Assembly: GCA_934167435.1 (NCBI GenBank)
Contig: CAKPKZ010000009.1
Location: 1-21,526, forward strand
Direction: 5' to 3'
Length of the DNA stretch: 21,526 bases
From: an uncultured Clostridia bacterium
GTDB taxonomy: Bacteria > Bacillota > Clostridia > TANB77 > CAG-508
This document shows, piece after piece, positions 1 to 8,297 of this stretch (positions are counted from its first letter, which is position 1; every line of letters begins with the position of its first letter). The notes under the pieces were generated by a model. The model was given only the letters and a program-made list of their open reading frames with translations, made no database searches and was not told the DNA's origin. Position numbers and translations under genes: made by a program.

Positions 1-1563
1 GCAGATGCAGAAAATTATTTAGGACAAAAAGTATCTCAAGCAGTTATTACAGTACCTGCATATTTTAATGATAGCCAAAGACAAGCAACAAAAGATGCTG
101 GTAAAATAGCAGGACTAGAAGTATTAAGAATTATAAACGAACCAACAGCAGCAGCACTTGCTTATGGAATGGATAAAGAACAAGATCAAAAAATATTAAT
201 ATATGATTTAGGTGGAGGAACATTTGATGTTTCTATACTAGATATTGGTGACGGAGTATTTGAAGTTTTATCTACAAGTGGTAACACACACTTAGGTGGA
301 GATGATTTTGATAATGCAATTATAGAATATTTAGTAAGCGAATTTAAAAAATCAAATGGAATCGATTTAAAAACAGATAAAATGGCTATGCAAAGATTAA
401 AAGAAGCAGCTGAAAAAGCTAAAATAGAGCTTTCTGGTGTTCAACAAACACAAATTAACTTACCATTTATTACAGCAGATGCAACAGGACCAAAACATTT
501 AGACGTAACATTAACAAGATCAAAATTTGAAGAATTAATTCATGACTTAGTAGAAGCAACAGCAGGACCAGTAAACCAAGCATTAAAAGATGCAGGACTT
601 ACAGCAAATGATATCCACAAAGTATTATTAGTTGGTGGATCTACAAGAGTTCCAGCAGTTCAAGAAGTTGTTAAAAGAATTACAGGTAAAGAACCAGATA
701 AAGGAATAAATCCAGATGAATGTGTTGCAATAGGTGCATCTATTCAAGGTGGTGTATTATCTGGAGATGTTAAAGACTTAGTATTATTAGATGTTACACC
801 ATTATCATTAGGTATTGAAACATATGGAGGAGTATTTACAAAATTAATAGAAAGAAATACAACAATACCAACTAAAAAATCACAAATATTCTCAACAGCT
901 GCAGATGGTCAAACATCAGTAGAAGTTCACGTATTACAAGGTGAAAGAGAAATGGCTGCCTATAACAAGACATTAGGAAGATTCCAATTAACAGGAATAC
1001 CGGCAGCACCAAGAGGAGTACCTCAAATAGAAGTAACATTTGATATAGATGCAAACGGAATAGTTCATGTATCTGCAAAAGACATGGCAACAGGAAATAG
1101 TCAAAATGTTTCAATTACAGCAAGTACAAACTTAACAGATGAAGATATAGACAAAGCTGTAAAAGATGCAGAAGCACATGCTGCAGAAGATAAAAAGAAA
1201 AAAGAAGAAATCGAAACAAAGAATAATGCCGAAAGTTTAATATATAACAGTGAAAAAACATTAACTGACTTAGGAGATAAAATAAGTGGTGAAGAAAAAG
1301 CAAAGGTACAAACAGAAATTGATAATACTAAAAAAGCTTTAGAAACAAACGACACTGCTCAAATTAAAGAGGCTACAGAAAAATTAACAAAAGTATTCTA
1401 TGAAATGAGTGAACAATTATACAAAAATGCAAATCCAAATGGAGCACAAGGTGCAGGAGTAGATCCAAACGCAGCAAATGGAACTGATGGTCAAACTCAA
1501 TCAAATGATGGAAATGTATATGATGCAGATTATAAAGTAGAAGATGACCAAGATAAAAAATAA
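1..1563 (+). CDS. dnaK: Chaperone protein DnaK (Hsp70), 5' end outside window
   Basis: ATP-dependent cytosolic Hsp70 that binds unfolded segments, working with DnaJ and GrpE. Frame 1 is open from base 1, so 520 residues are visible. Usual DnaK is about 610 residues, so roughly the first 115-125 are missing upstream. Visible Hsp70 signatures are AVITVPAYFND followed by INEPTAAALAYG near the start, the phosphate-2 motif DLGGGTFDVS, the adenosine motif LVGGSTRVPAVQ, and the interdomain linker and start of the substrate-binding domain at VLLDVTPLSLGIET. A charged helical lid follows, with a low-complexity Gly/Asn/Asp tail ending in DDQDKK. dnaJ follows 80 nt downstream after a hairpin terminator, the usual heat-shock order. 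The ATG at 169 is internal and is not the start. Confidence 0.97.
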   Translation, partial: ADAENYLGQKVSQAVITVPAYFNDSQRQATKDAGKIAGLEVLRIINEPTAAALAYGMDKEQDQKILIYDLGGGTFDVSILDIGDGVFEVLSTSGNTHLGGDDFDNAIIEYLVSEFKKSNGIDLKTDKMAMQRLKEAAEKAKIELSGVQQTQINLPFITADATGPKHLDVTLTRSKFEELIHDLVEATAGPVNQALKDAGLTANDIHKVLLVGGSTRVPAVQEVVKRITGKEPDKGINPDECVAIGASIQGGVLSGDVKDLVLLDVTPLSLGIETYGGVFTKLIERNTTIPTKKSQIFSTAADGQTSVEVHVLQGEREMAAYNKTLGRFQLTGIPAAPRGVPQIEVTFDIDANGIVHVSAKDMATGNSQNVSITASTNLTDEDIDKAVKDAEAHAAEDKKKKEEIETKNNAESLIYNSEKTLTDLGDKISGEEKAKVQTEIDNTKKALETNDTAQIKEATEKLTKVFYEMSEQLYKNANPNGAQGAGVDPNAANGTDGQTQSNDGNVYDADYKVEDDQDKK

Positions 1564-1571
1564 AAATAAAG

Positions 1572-1606
1572 AAGGGATTAGGGAATATTCCTTAAATCCC
1601 TTTTTT
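1572..1606 (+). terminator. Hairpin terminator after dnaK
   Basis: AAGGGATT (1572-1579) pairs with AATCCCTT (1595-1602) and runs into a T tract. The loop itself contains a small GGAATATTCC palindrome. It lies between dnaK and dnaJ, so it may work as a partial terminator that lowers dnaJ expression relative to dnaK. Confidence 0.8.
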
Positions 1607-1643
1607 AGATATGTTAATATAAAGACATTAATTAGGAGGAAAA

Positions 1644-2804
1644 ATGGCAAGTAAAAGAGATTATTATGAAGTTTTGGGTGTAAATAAAAATGCCACAGAT
1701 GATGAATTAAAAAAAGCTTATCGTAAACTTGCAAAAAAATATCATCCTGATGCTAATCCAGATAACAAACAAGAAGCGGAAGCAAAATTTAAAGAAGTCA
1801 ATGAAGCATATGAAACTTTGTCTGATGCTCAAAAAAGGAGAATGTATGATCAATTTGGACCAGATGGACCACAAGGATTTAATGGCGCAGGAGGACCGTT
1901 TGGAGGACAAGGCGGATATTATTCATATAATGGATCTGGGTTTGAGGGATTTGGTGATTTCGGCGATTTAGGAGATATATTTTCATCCTTTTTTGGAGGA
2001 GGATTTGGAAAAAGCTCTAGAAGAAATAATGGACCTAAAAAAGGTGCCGATTTAAATTTACATATGGAAATTAGTTTTGAGGAAGCGTTTTTAGGAGTTG
2101 AAAAGGAAATTGTTATAAATAGAAATGAACAATGTGATGTATGTAAAGGAACAGGAGCCAAACCAGGAACGTCAGTTACTAAATGTACAATGTGTAATGG
2201 AACTGGGCAAGTAAAGCAAGTTCAAAATACAATTTTAGGACAAATGCAAACAACAAGAACATGTAGTGCATGTCATGGTACAGGAGAAGTAATAAAGGAA
2301 CCTTGTGACAGTTGTAGAGGTAAAGGCACAATAAGGAAACAACCAAGAATTAAAGTAAAAATACCAGCCGGAATAGACGATGGGCAAACTGTAGTATTAA
2401 GAGGAGAAGGTGAACCAGGAGAAAAGGGTGGACCAAAAGGAGATTTATATATTACAATTGGAATAAAAAGACATAGTATTTATACAAGAAAAGGAAATAA
2501 TGTAATGTGTGAAGTTCCAATCACAATTACACAAGCAACGCTAGGAGCAGATTTAGAAATTCCAATGGTAGATGGAACAAAAGAAAAATATAAAATACCT
2601 GATGGAACTCAAACTGGAACTAAGTTTATAATAAGAAACAAAGGGTTTAAATCTGTTAATTCTACAGTACAAGGAGATTTTGTATTTACAGTAATAGTTA
2701 AAACACCGAAAAGATTAACAAAAGAACAAAGAGACTTATTTATGCAATTAGCAAAAACAATGAATGAACAACCTCCAATAAAAAAGAGAGGATTGTTCGG
2801 ATAA
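1644..2804 (+). CDS. dnaJ: Chaperone protein DnaJ (Hsp40)
   Basis: Co-chaperone that delivers clients to DnaK and stimulates its ATPase. The 386-residue protein has the full type I layout. The J domain (about 1-70) has HPD at 34-36. A Gly/Phe-rich stretch follows at about 72-125. The zinc-binding region at about 164-228 has four CxxCxGxG repeats: CDVCKGTG, CTMCNGTG, CSACHGTG and CDSCRGKG. The C-terminal substrate-binding domains follow, with GEGEPGEKGGPKGDLYI visible. Length matches the family. The start is fixed by AGGAGG at 1634-1639 ahead of the ATG and by the conserved DYYEVLGV beginning. A hairpin terminator closes the unit. Confidence 0.97.
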   Translation: MASKRDYYEVLGVNKNATDDELKKAYRKLAKKYHPDANPDNKQEAEAKFKEVNEAYETLSDAQKRRMYDQFGPDGPQGFNGAGGPFGGQGGYYSYNGSGFEGFGDFGDLGDIFSSFFGGGFGKSSRRNNGPKKGADLNLHMEISFEEAFLGVEKEIVINRNEQCDVCKGTGAKPGTSVTKCTMCNGTGQVKQVQNTILGQMQTTRTCSACHGTGEVIKEPCDSCRGKGTIRKQPRIKVKIPAGIDDGQTVVLRGEGEPGEKGGPKGDLYITIGIKRHSIYTRKGNNVMCEVPITITQATLGADLEIPMVDGTKEKYKIPDGTQTGTKFIIRNKGFKSVNSTVQGDFVFTVIVKTPKRLTKEQRDLFMQLAKTMNEQPPIKKRGLFG

Positions 2805-2817
2805 TATATAATTAATG

Positions 2818-2849
2818 TAAGGGATTGTAATACAGACATCCCTTATTTT
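2818..2849 (+). terminator. Hairpin terminator after dnaJ
   Basis: TAAGGGAT (2818-2825) pairs with ATCCCTTA (2838-2845), followed by TTTT. The stem shares the octamer AAGGGATT with the terminator after dnaK. Confidence 0.8.
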
Positions 2850-2878
2850 AATGTAAAAAAATTTTTTAAAAATAACTA

Positions 2879-2907
2879 TTGACACAGAACAAAAATTCGT
2901 TTATAAT
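2879..2907 (+). promoter_or_regulatory. Consensus sigma-A promoter of the LysM gene
   Basis: TTGACA at 2879-2884 and TATAAT at 2902-2907, separated by exactly 17 nt. Both hexamers match consensus perfectly, so the basal promoter should be strong unless repressed. The start of transcription would be near 2914, inside or next to the LexA-like site at 2918-2930. Confidence 0.85.
2887..2898 (+). promoter_or_regulatory. LexA-like box in the -35/-10 spacer
   Basis: GAAC-AAAA-ATTC has the Gram-positive LexA geometry (GAAC-N4-GTTC) with one mismatch in the second half-site. It lies between the promoter hexamers, where a bound repressor would block RNA polymerase. Its centre is about 31 nt from the centre of the next site, close to three helical turns. 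Confidence 0.4.
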
Positions 2908-2917
2908 ATTATTTATA

Positions 2918-2930
2918 CGAACAGTGTTCG
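2918..2930 (+). promoter_or_regulatory. LexA-like operator at the transcription start
   Basis: CGAAC-AGT-GTTCG has perfect inverted half-sites of the Firmicute SOS box (CGAAC-N4-GTTCG), but the spacer is 3 nt rather than 4. It overlaps the predicted +1 of the promoter at 2879-2907. Identification rests on the half-sites, position and the YneA-like product. The short spacer is the main doubt. Confidence 0.5.
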
Positions 2931-2951
2931 CTAAAGTTGGAGGAGATAATG

Positions 2952-3248
2952 ATGAAAATAATTAATTTTAAAAAATTTATAAGAATAACAATAGTATTAA
3001 TTTATATAATTAGTTTAATATTAATAATATTATCAAATACAACATATTCTAAATGTAATGTTTCTTATAAAACTGAATATGTAGTACATGGAGAAACATT
3101 ATGGTCAATAGCGCAAAGAGAAGGAAAGTATAATAAGTATTATGAAAATAAAGATGTTAGAGAAATAGTTTATGGTTTAAAAAAAATAAACAATTTTTCA
3201 AACTCAAATTTAAAAGAAGGACAAGAGATAAAAATTCCAAAACTATAA
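2952..3248 (+). CDS. YneA-like TM + LysM protein, candidate SOS cell-division suppressor
   Basis: A 98-residue protein with a short basic N-terminus, one hydrophobic segment (RITIVLIYIISLILIIL, about residues 11-27) and an extracellular LysM domain (YVVHGETLWSIAQREG through LKEGQEIKIPKL). This is the size and order of B. subtilis YneA, which halts division during the SOS response and binds cell wall through LysM. LexA-like sites over its promoter support the same role. A TTG at 2937 would extend the frame, but it overlaps the ribosome binding site GGAGG (2939-2943). ATG 2952 has about 8 nt spacing; ATG 2949 is the alternative. No lexA lies in the window. Many short LysM proteins exist, so function is inferred from architecture plus operator. 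Confidence 0.7.
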   Translation: MKIINFKKFIRITIVLIYIISLILIILSNTTYSKCNVSYKTEYVVHGETLWSIAQREGKYNKYYENKDVREIVYGLKKINNFSNSNLKEGQEIKIPKL

Positions 3249-3303
3249 ATAATATATATAAAAAATAGTTTTTAGGTTAAACTAAATTTACGGAGGTAAT
3301 AAT

Positions 3304-4302
3304 ATGTTTAAACCTAAAGCTATTTTTTTTGAAAATGAAATAAAAAATTATGAGTTAGGAAAAGAATTATTAGAAAAATATAAACAAGTTCCTAAAATAG
3401 AAATAGAAAATCATAATAATATAGAAGAGATGAGAAAAAAATCAAACAAAGAATTTATTGATATGAAAAGAAATTTAATTATAGGAGTACGAAAAACGCA
3501 TAAGTTTGTTGAAAATCATAAAACTTCAGATTACTTAGTACCATACACCTCGTCAGGTTGTACAGCGGCATGCATGTATTGTTATTTAGTATGTAATTAT
3601 AATAAATGTGCATACTTACGTTTATTTGTAAATAGAGAACAGATGCTGGAAAAAATAATAAAGACTTCAGAAAAATCAGAAAAAGAATTAACTTTTGAAA
3701 TAGGAAGCAATAGTGACCTAATTTTAGAAAACACCATAACAGGAAATTTACCATGGACAATAGAAAACTTTAAAAATACAAAGAAGGGTTTTTTAACATT
3801 TCCTACTAAGTTTGATATGGTTGACGATCTATTAAATTTAGACCATAAAGGAAAAGTTATAATAAGGGTAAGCGTTAATCCAGAACAAATAATAAATAGA
3901 GTAGAGTTTGGAACTTCTAGACTAAATGGAAGAATTGAAGCAATAAATAAATTAAAACAAGCAGGTTATAAAATTGGAATATTAATTGCGCCAGTAATAT
4001 TGGTAGAAAATTGGAAAGAATTATATAGCCAATTAATTCAAACACTAGCTGATAAATTAACAGAAGAAGTAAAAAAAGATGTATTTTTTGAAATAATTTT
4101 TATGACATATAGTTTTGTTCATACAAAAATAAATGAAGAGGCATTTCCTAATGCTATTAATTTATACAATAAAGAGATAATGACAGGAAGGGGAAAAGGC
4201 AAATATATGTATAAACCAATGGTTAGAGCCGATGCAGAAACGTTTATAAGAGCACAAATGAAAAAATATTTTTCACAAAACACGATAATGTATATAGTTT
4301 AA
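3304..4302 (+). CDS. splB: Spore photoproduct lyase family radical SAM protein
   Basis: SPL uses a [4Fe-4S] cluster and S-adenosylmethionine to revert the spore photoproduct, a thymine dimer formed by UV in dormant spores. The 332-residue length fits SplB. The cluster motif CxxxCxxC is at Cys86/Cys90/Cys93 with Tyr92 and Tyr94 around the last cysteine, as in SPL. The N-terminus (MFKPKAIFFEN), a GVRKTHKF stretch before the motif, and GYKIGILIAPV and GKGKYMY in the C-terminal half also fit. Where B. subtilis SPL has the hydrogen-donor Cys141 in an FEAACTSD-like segment, this protein reads FEIGSNSD (131-138), so the cysteine appears to be Ser135. Extra cysteines occur at 97 and 102. It may be a diverged paralogue. 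RBS is CGGAGG at 3291-3296. Confidence 0.8.
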   Translation: MFKPKAIFFENEIKNYELGKELLEKYKQVPKIEIENHNNIEEMRKKSNKEFIDMKRNLIIGVRKTHKFVENHKTSDYLVPYTSSGCTAACMYCYLVCNYNKCAYLRLFVNREQMLEKIIKTSEKSEKELTFEIGSNSDLILENTITGNLPWTIENFKNTKKGFLTFPTKFDMVDDLLNLDHKGKVIIRVSVNPEQIINRVEFGTSRLNGRIEAINKLKQAGYKIGILIAPVILVENWKELYSQLIQTLADKLTEEVKKDVFFEIIFMTYSFVHTKINEEAFPNAINLYNKEIMTGRGKGKYMYKPMVRADAETFIRAQMKKYFSQNTIMYIV

Positions 4303-4304
4303 TA

Positions 4305-4333
4305 TAGAAAAATACTACTAAATATGATAAAAT
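4305..4333 (+). promoter_or_regulatory. Putative sigma-A promoter of the ABC operon
   Basis: TAGAAA (4305-4310), a 17-nt gap, then TAAAAT (4328-4333) preceded by TG at 4325-4326, an extended -10. The -35 is weak (4 of 6). It lies just after the SPL stop and 31 nt before the ATPase start. The same TGATAAAAT element recurs at 13715-13723. Confidence 0.5.
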
Positions 4334-4363
4334 AGTATAAGTAAAAAATTTAGGAGGAAAAAT

Positions 4364-5065
4364 ATGTCATATATAGAATTTAAAAACGTTGTAAAACAAT
4401 ATCAAATGGGAGAAGTTACAATAAAAGCTTTAGACAATACAAGTTTTGAAATAGAAAAAGGAGAATTAATAGTAATAGTTGGACCAAGTGGAGCTGGAAA
4501 AACAACAACTTTAAATATTCTAGGAGGAATGGACATAGCAACTTCTGGTCAGGTAAATGTGGATGGAAGAAGTATTGAAAAATTAGATAGGAAAGAATTA
4601 ATAAAATATAGAAGAGAAGATATTGGATTTGTATTTCAATTTTATAATTTAATACAAAATTTAACTGCAATAGAAAATGTAGAATTGGCTGCGGAAATTT
4701 GTAAAGATTCATTAAATATAGAAGAAGTAATAAGAAAAGTTGGATTAGAAGAAAGAAAAAATAATTTTCCATCTCAATTATCTGGAGGGGAGCAACAAAG
4801 AGTAGCAATAGCAAGAGCTATTGCTAAGAATCCTAAATTGTTATTATGTGATGAACCAACAGGAGCTTTAGACTATAAAACAGGTAAACAAATTTTAAAA
4901 TTATTGCAGGAAATGTCAAGAAAAGAAAAAATGACAGTAGTAATAATAACTCATAATGCTGCTATAGCACCAATGGCAGATAAAGTAATACATTTTAAGA
5001 ATGGAACTGTAGAGAGGATTGAACAAAACAATGATACAATTTCAATAGATGAAATAGAATGGTAA
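4364..5065 (+). CDS. ABC transporter ATP-binding protein, MacB/LolD type
   Basis: A cytosolic ATPase of 233 residues that should energise the FtsX-type permease encoded next. Walker A is GPSGAGKT (40-47), the Q-loop Gln92 is in VFQFYNL, the signature is LSGGEQQR (139-146), Walker B is LLLCDEP (159-165) followed by the TGALD D-loop, and the switch His197 is in ITHN. The DEPTGALD form and small size fit the MacB/LolD/BceA group, which drives extracytoplasmic mechanical work rather than classical import. RBS is AGGAGG about 7 nt before ATG. The permease starts 17 nt after the stop, so they are co-transcribed. Substrate cannot be told from sequence. Confidence 0.93.
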   Translation: MSYIEFKNVVKQYQMGEVTIKALDNTSFEIEKGELIVIVGPSGAGKTTTLNILGGMDIATSGQVNVDGRSIEKLDRKELIKYRREDIGFVFQFYNLIQNLTAIENVELAAEICKDSLNIEEVIRKVGLEERKNNFPSQLSGGEQQRVAIARAIAKNPKLLLCDEPTGALDYKTGKQILKLLQEMSRKEKMTVVIITHNAAIAPMADKVIHFKNGTVERIEQNNDTISIDEIEW

Positions 5066-5082
5066 AATGTTGGAGGAATTAA

Positions 5083-8000
5083 ATGAAAAAAGCATTATTA
5101 AAAGATAGCATTAAAGAAATAAAAAATACATATAAACGTTTTATATCAATATTGTTAATGGCATTTCTTGGAGTTGGATTTTTTGCGGGAATAAGAGCAA
5201 CCTCACCAGATATGTTAAATACAATAGATGCATATTATAAAAATCAAAATGTATATGACATTGAAATTGTTTCTACATTAGGCCTTACAGAAGAGGATGT
5301 AAATGAACTTAAAAATGTAGAAGGAGTAAAAAGTGTAGAAGGTATATATAATGAGAATGTAATTATAAATGAAAGTGATTTAGAATATGTAGCAAAAATA
5401 CTAGATATAAAAAATACTAATGTTCCAATATTACTAGAGGGAAACATGCCTATTGAGGAAAACGAATGCGTAGTAGAAAAAAATGTATTAACTAAATTAA
5501 ATAAAGCTATTGGTGATACTATACAATTAGAAACAGAAGAGAAAAGCAAAATAAAAGAAAAGAATTTAAAAATTGTTGGAATAGTTCAAAGTCCATTATA
5601 TATATCAAGGGATAGAGGAACTACTACTTTAGCATCTGGAAAAATAGATTTTTATGTCTATGTAAAACCTGAAAATATTAATCAAGATGTATATACTCGG
5701 AATTTATATAAAAACAAATGAAACATCTAATATGGTTACATCAACTAAGGAATATAAAGAATATATAGAAAAAATAAAAAATAATATTGAAAAAATTAAA
5801 GAAAACAGACAAAATGCTAGATATAATAGTTTAATTGAACAAGCAACTAATAAGTACAATGAGGCTCAAGATGAATTTAATAAAGAAAAAACAACAGGCC
5901 AAAAAAATATACAAGATGCTGAAAATAAGATTAATGAAGGAAAAGAAAAAATTCAAGCAGAAAGAAAAAAACTAGAAAATAATAAGTTAAAAGCAGATGC
6001 TGAATTTGCAAAAGCTAAACAGCAAATAAAAAATGCAAAAGATGAAATCGCTAAAAATGAGGAAATGTTAAAAACGAAAACAGAAGAAGCTAATACTAGT
6101 ATAACGCAAGTTAAAAATCAAAAAGAAACAATGCAAAAACAATTAGTAAATGTACAAACTACATTAAAAACATTGCAAGAACAATATAATAAAATAAATA
6201 CAGCATTAGCAAATACTAAATTAGAAGAAGAAAAAGAGGTATTATTGCAGCAAAAAAATAATATTGAAACAGGTATAACTACTGCTAAAGAGTCTATTTC
6301 GCAGTTGGAGTCAGGAATTACTAAAATAGATGAAGAGATTTCAAAAGCAAGTAAGGAATTACAAAACGCTAAAAATAAAGTAAATAATGCAAAAACACAA
6401 ATATCAAAACAAGAAAATACATTAGAAGAAAAAATAAAATCAACTTACTTGCAAATTAATCAAGGCTTTGCAGAGATTAAGAATTCAGAAACCAAAATAT
6501 ATAAAGCAGAAACAGAACTTGCAAATAGTAAAACAGAATTTTCTAATAAAATTCAAGAAGCAGAAGAAAAATTAAAAAATGCTAAACAAGAAATTGCAAA
6601 TATAGAAAAACCAATATGGTATATTTTAGATAGAACTTCAAATCAAGGATATAATGGGTTCATTCAAGATACCGAAAGTATAAAAAACATAGGAAAAGTA
6701 TTTCCAATAGTATTTTTTGTAGTTGCAACATTAATATCATTAACATCAATGACTAGAATGGTTGATGAGCAAAGATTACAAATAGGAACATTAAAAGCCA
6801 TGCGGATATAATAAAATTCAAATTTCCAATAAGTATATTATTTATGCAGCTTTAGCATGTATAATAGGTGGAATACTTGGAATGAGTCTAGGTTTTATAT
6901 TATTACCAAAAATTATTTGGATGATGTATAAAATGATGTATGTAATGCCAGAGATACAAATTAGCTTTAATATTTATTATGCAATTTTAGGATTAGGAAT
7001 TGCAAGCATATGTATAATTGGTGCAACATTATATTCAGTTATAAAGAGTTTGAAAAATTTACCTGCAGTTCTTATGAGACCTAAATCACCTAAAATGGGA
7101 AAAAGAGTACTATTAGAAAAAATACCATTTATTTGGAAAAGATTGAGTTTTACTAGAAAGGTAACAGTTAGAAATATATTTAGATATAAAAAAAGATTTT
7201 TTATGACAATTATAGGAATATGTGGATGTACAGCTCTTATTACTGCTGGATTTGGAATAAGGGATTCTATTAGAATAATACTTCCAAACCAATATGGGAA
7301 TGTTTTTAATTATGATATGCAAATAAGTTTAAAAACTAACGTTAAAGAGCAAAGTAAACAAGATTTAATAGATGAATTAAATAATCTTGAAACAACTAAA
7401 CAAATTTCAGAGGTCTATTATACATCTGGAAAACTAACAAATAAAAATAACAATGAAGATGTTCAAATTATAGTGCCTAAAGATGCCCAAACAATTAATA
7501 ATATGATAAAAATGAAAGACATAAAGACAGGTGAACAAATTAATATAGAAAAAGCAGAAATATGTATAACAGATAAAGTTGCACAATTATTAAATGTAAA
7601 AAAAGGAGATAACATTGTATTAAAAATTAATGATGTAGAAAAAAATGTAAAGATATCAAATATATTAGAAAACTATGTTTATCACTATGTATATATGTCA
7701 AAGAATACTTATGAACAATTATATGATAACTACAATACTAATACATTGCTAGTTAATAATAAAGAAATAACAAAGGAACAAGAGGAAGAAATTTCGAAAA
7801 AAATAATGGCAAAAGAAGATGTGGGAGGAGTTATTTTAACTTCATCAATTATGGGAATGCTGGATGATACAATGAAATCTTTAAATTATGTTGTTATTAT
7901 TTTAATAATATCAGCAGGTTTACTTGCGTTTGTTGTATTGTATAATTTATCAAATGTTAATATAAGTGAAAGAATAAGAGAACTTGCTACAATAAAGGTA

Positions 8001-8282
8001 TTAGGATTTTACGATAAAGAAGTGTATTCATATGTAACAAGAGAAACTGTAATATTAACAATTATAGGAATTTTGCTTGGTTTAGTTAGTGGATATTTTT
8101 TAAACTTTTATATTATGCAAACATGTGAAATAAATATACTAAGATTTAGTAAAATTGTAACGCCTATAAGCTATATATATAGTATATTAATTACAATAGT
8201 ATTTACTGTAATAGTAAATATAGTAACATATTTTTCATTAAAAAAGATAGATATGATAGAAAGCTTAAAAAGTGTAGAATAG
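5083..8282 (+). CDS. Large FtsX-like ABC permease, reading frame requires two +1 shifts
   Basis: Membrane partner of the preceding ATPase. Three consecutive frames cover it: 5083-5721, then a frame open from 5666 to 6811, then a frame open from 6795 to 8282. Skipping one C at 5698 and one at 6803 joins them into 1065 residues without a stop. The order is an N-terminal membrane segment (SILLMAFLGVGFFAGIRA) and an extracellular domain. A long Lys/Glu/Gln/Asn coiled coil follows (about 5755-6610). Then comes a first FtsX core with LISLTSMTRMV and GTLKAMGY. A second MacB-like half (ISNIL, IIISAGLLAFVVLYNLSNVNISERIRELATIKVLGF) ends in further TM helices. This two-FtsX, coiled-coil layout is known from Clostridia. 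The zero-frame product alone would be 212 residues with one TM. Nothing else in the gene looks decayed, so it is either recoded or a recent double-frameshift pseudogene. Confidence 0.8.
5698..5701 (+). other. Candidate +1 recoding site 1 (CGG-A)
   Basis: Zero frame reads tat-act-CGG-aat and stops at TGA 5719-5721. The downstream permease frame reads GGA-att-tat-ata if the C at 5698 is skipped. The frames overlap without stops only between 5666 and 5721, so the shift must fall in that 56-nt stretch. The in-frame CGG is the only one there. The exact slip point is inferred from analogy with site 2. Confidence 0.6.
6803..6806 (+). other. Candidate +1 recoding site 2 (CGG-A)
   Basis: The frame reads aaa-gcc-atg-CGG-ata-TAA, while skipping the C at 6803 gives aaa-gcc-atg-GGA-tat-aat, restoring the FtsX hallmark K-A-(L/M)-G-Y. 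The overlap free of stops is only 6795-6811 (17 nt), and the conserved Gly-Tyr fixes the shift between ATG and GGA. Two stop codons follow the CGG within three codons, so unshifted ribosomes would terminate at once. Confidence 0.65.
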
Positions 8283-8297
8283 AAGGGAAATTTAAAA

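Noticed and set aside
2937..2951. TTG start for the LysM gene
   Set aside because: The TTG overlaps the GGAGG ribosome binding site; the ATGs at 2949 and 2952 are properly spaced from it.
5687..6811. Treating the coiled-coil frame and the 6882-8282 frame as independent genes
   Set aside because: Neither has a ribosome binding site at its first ATG, and both continue the permease fold in the order expected for one protein.
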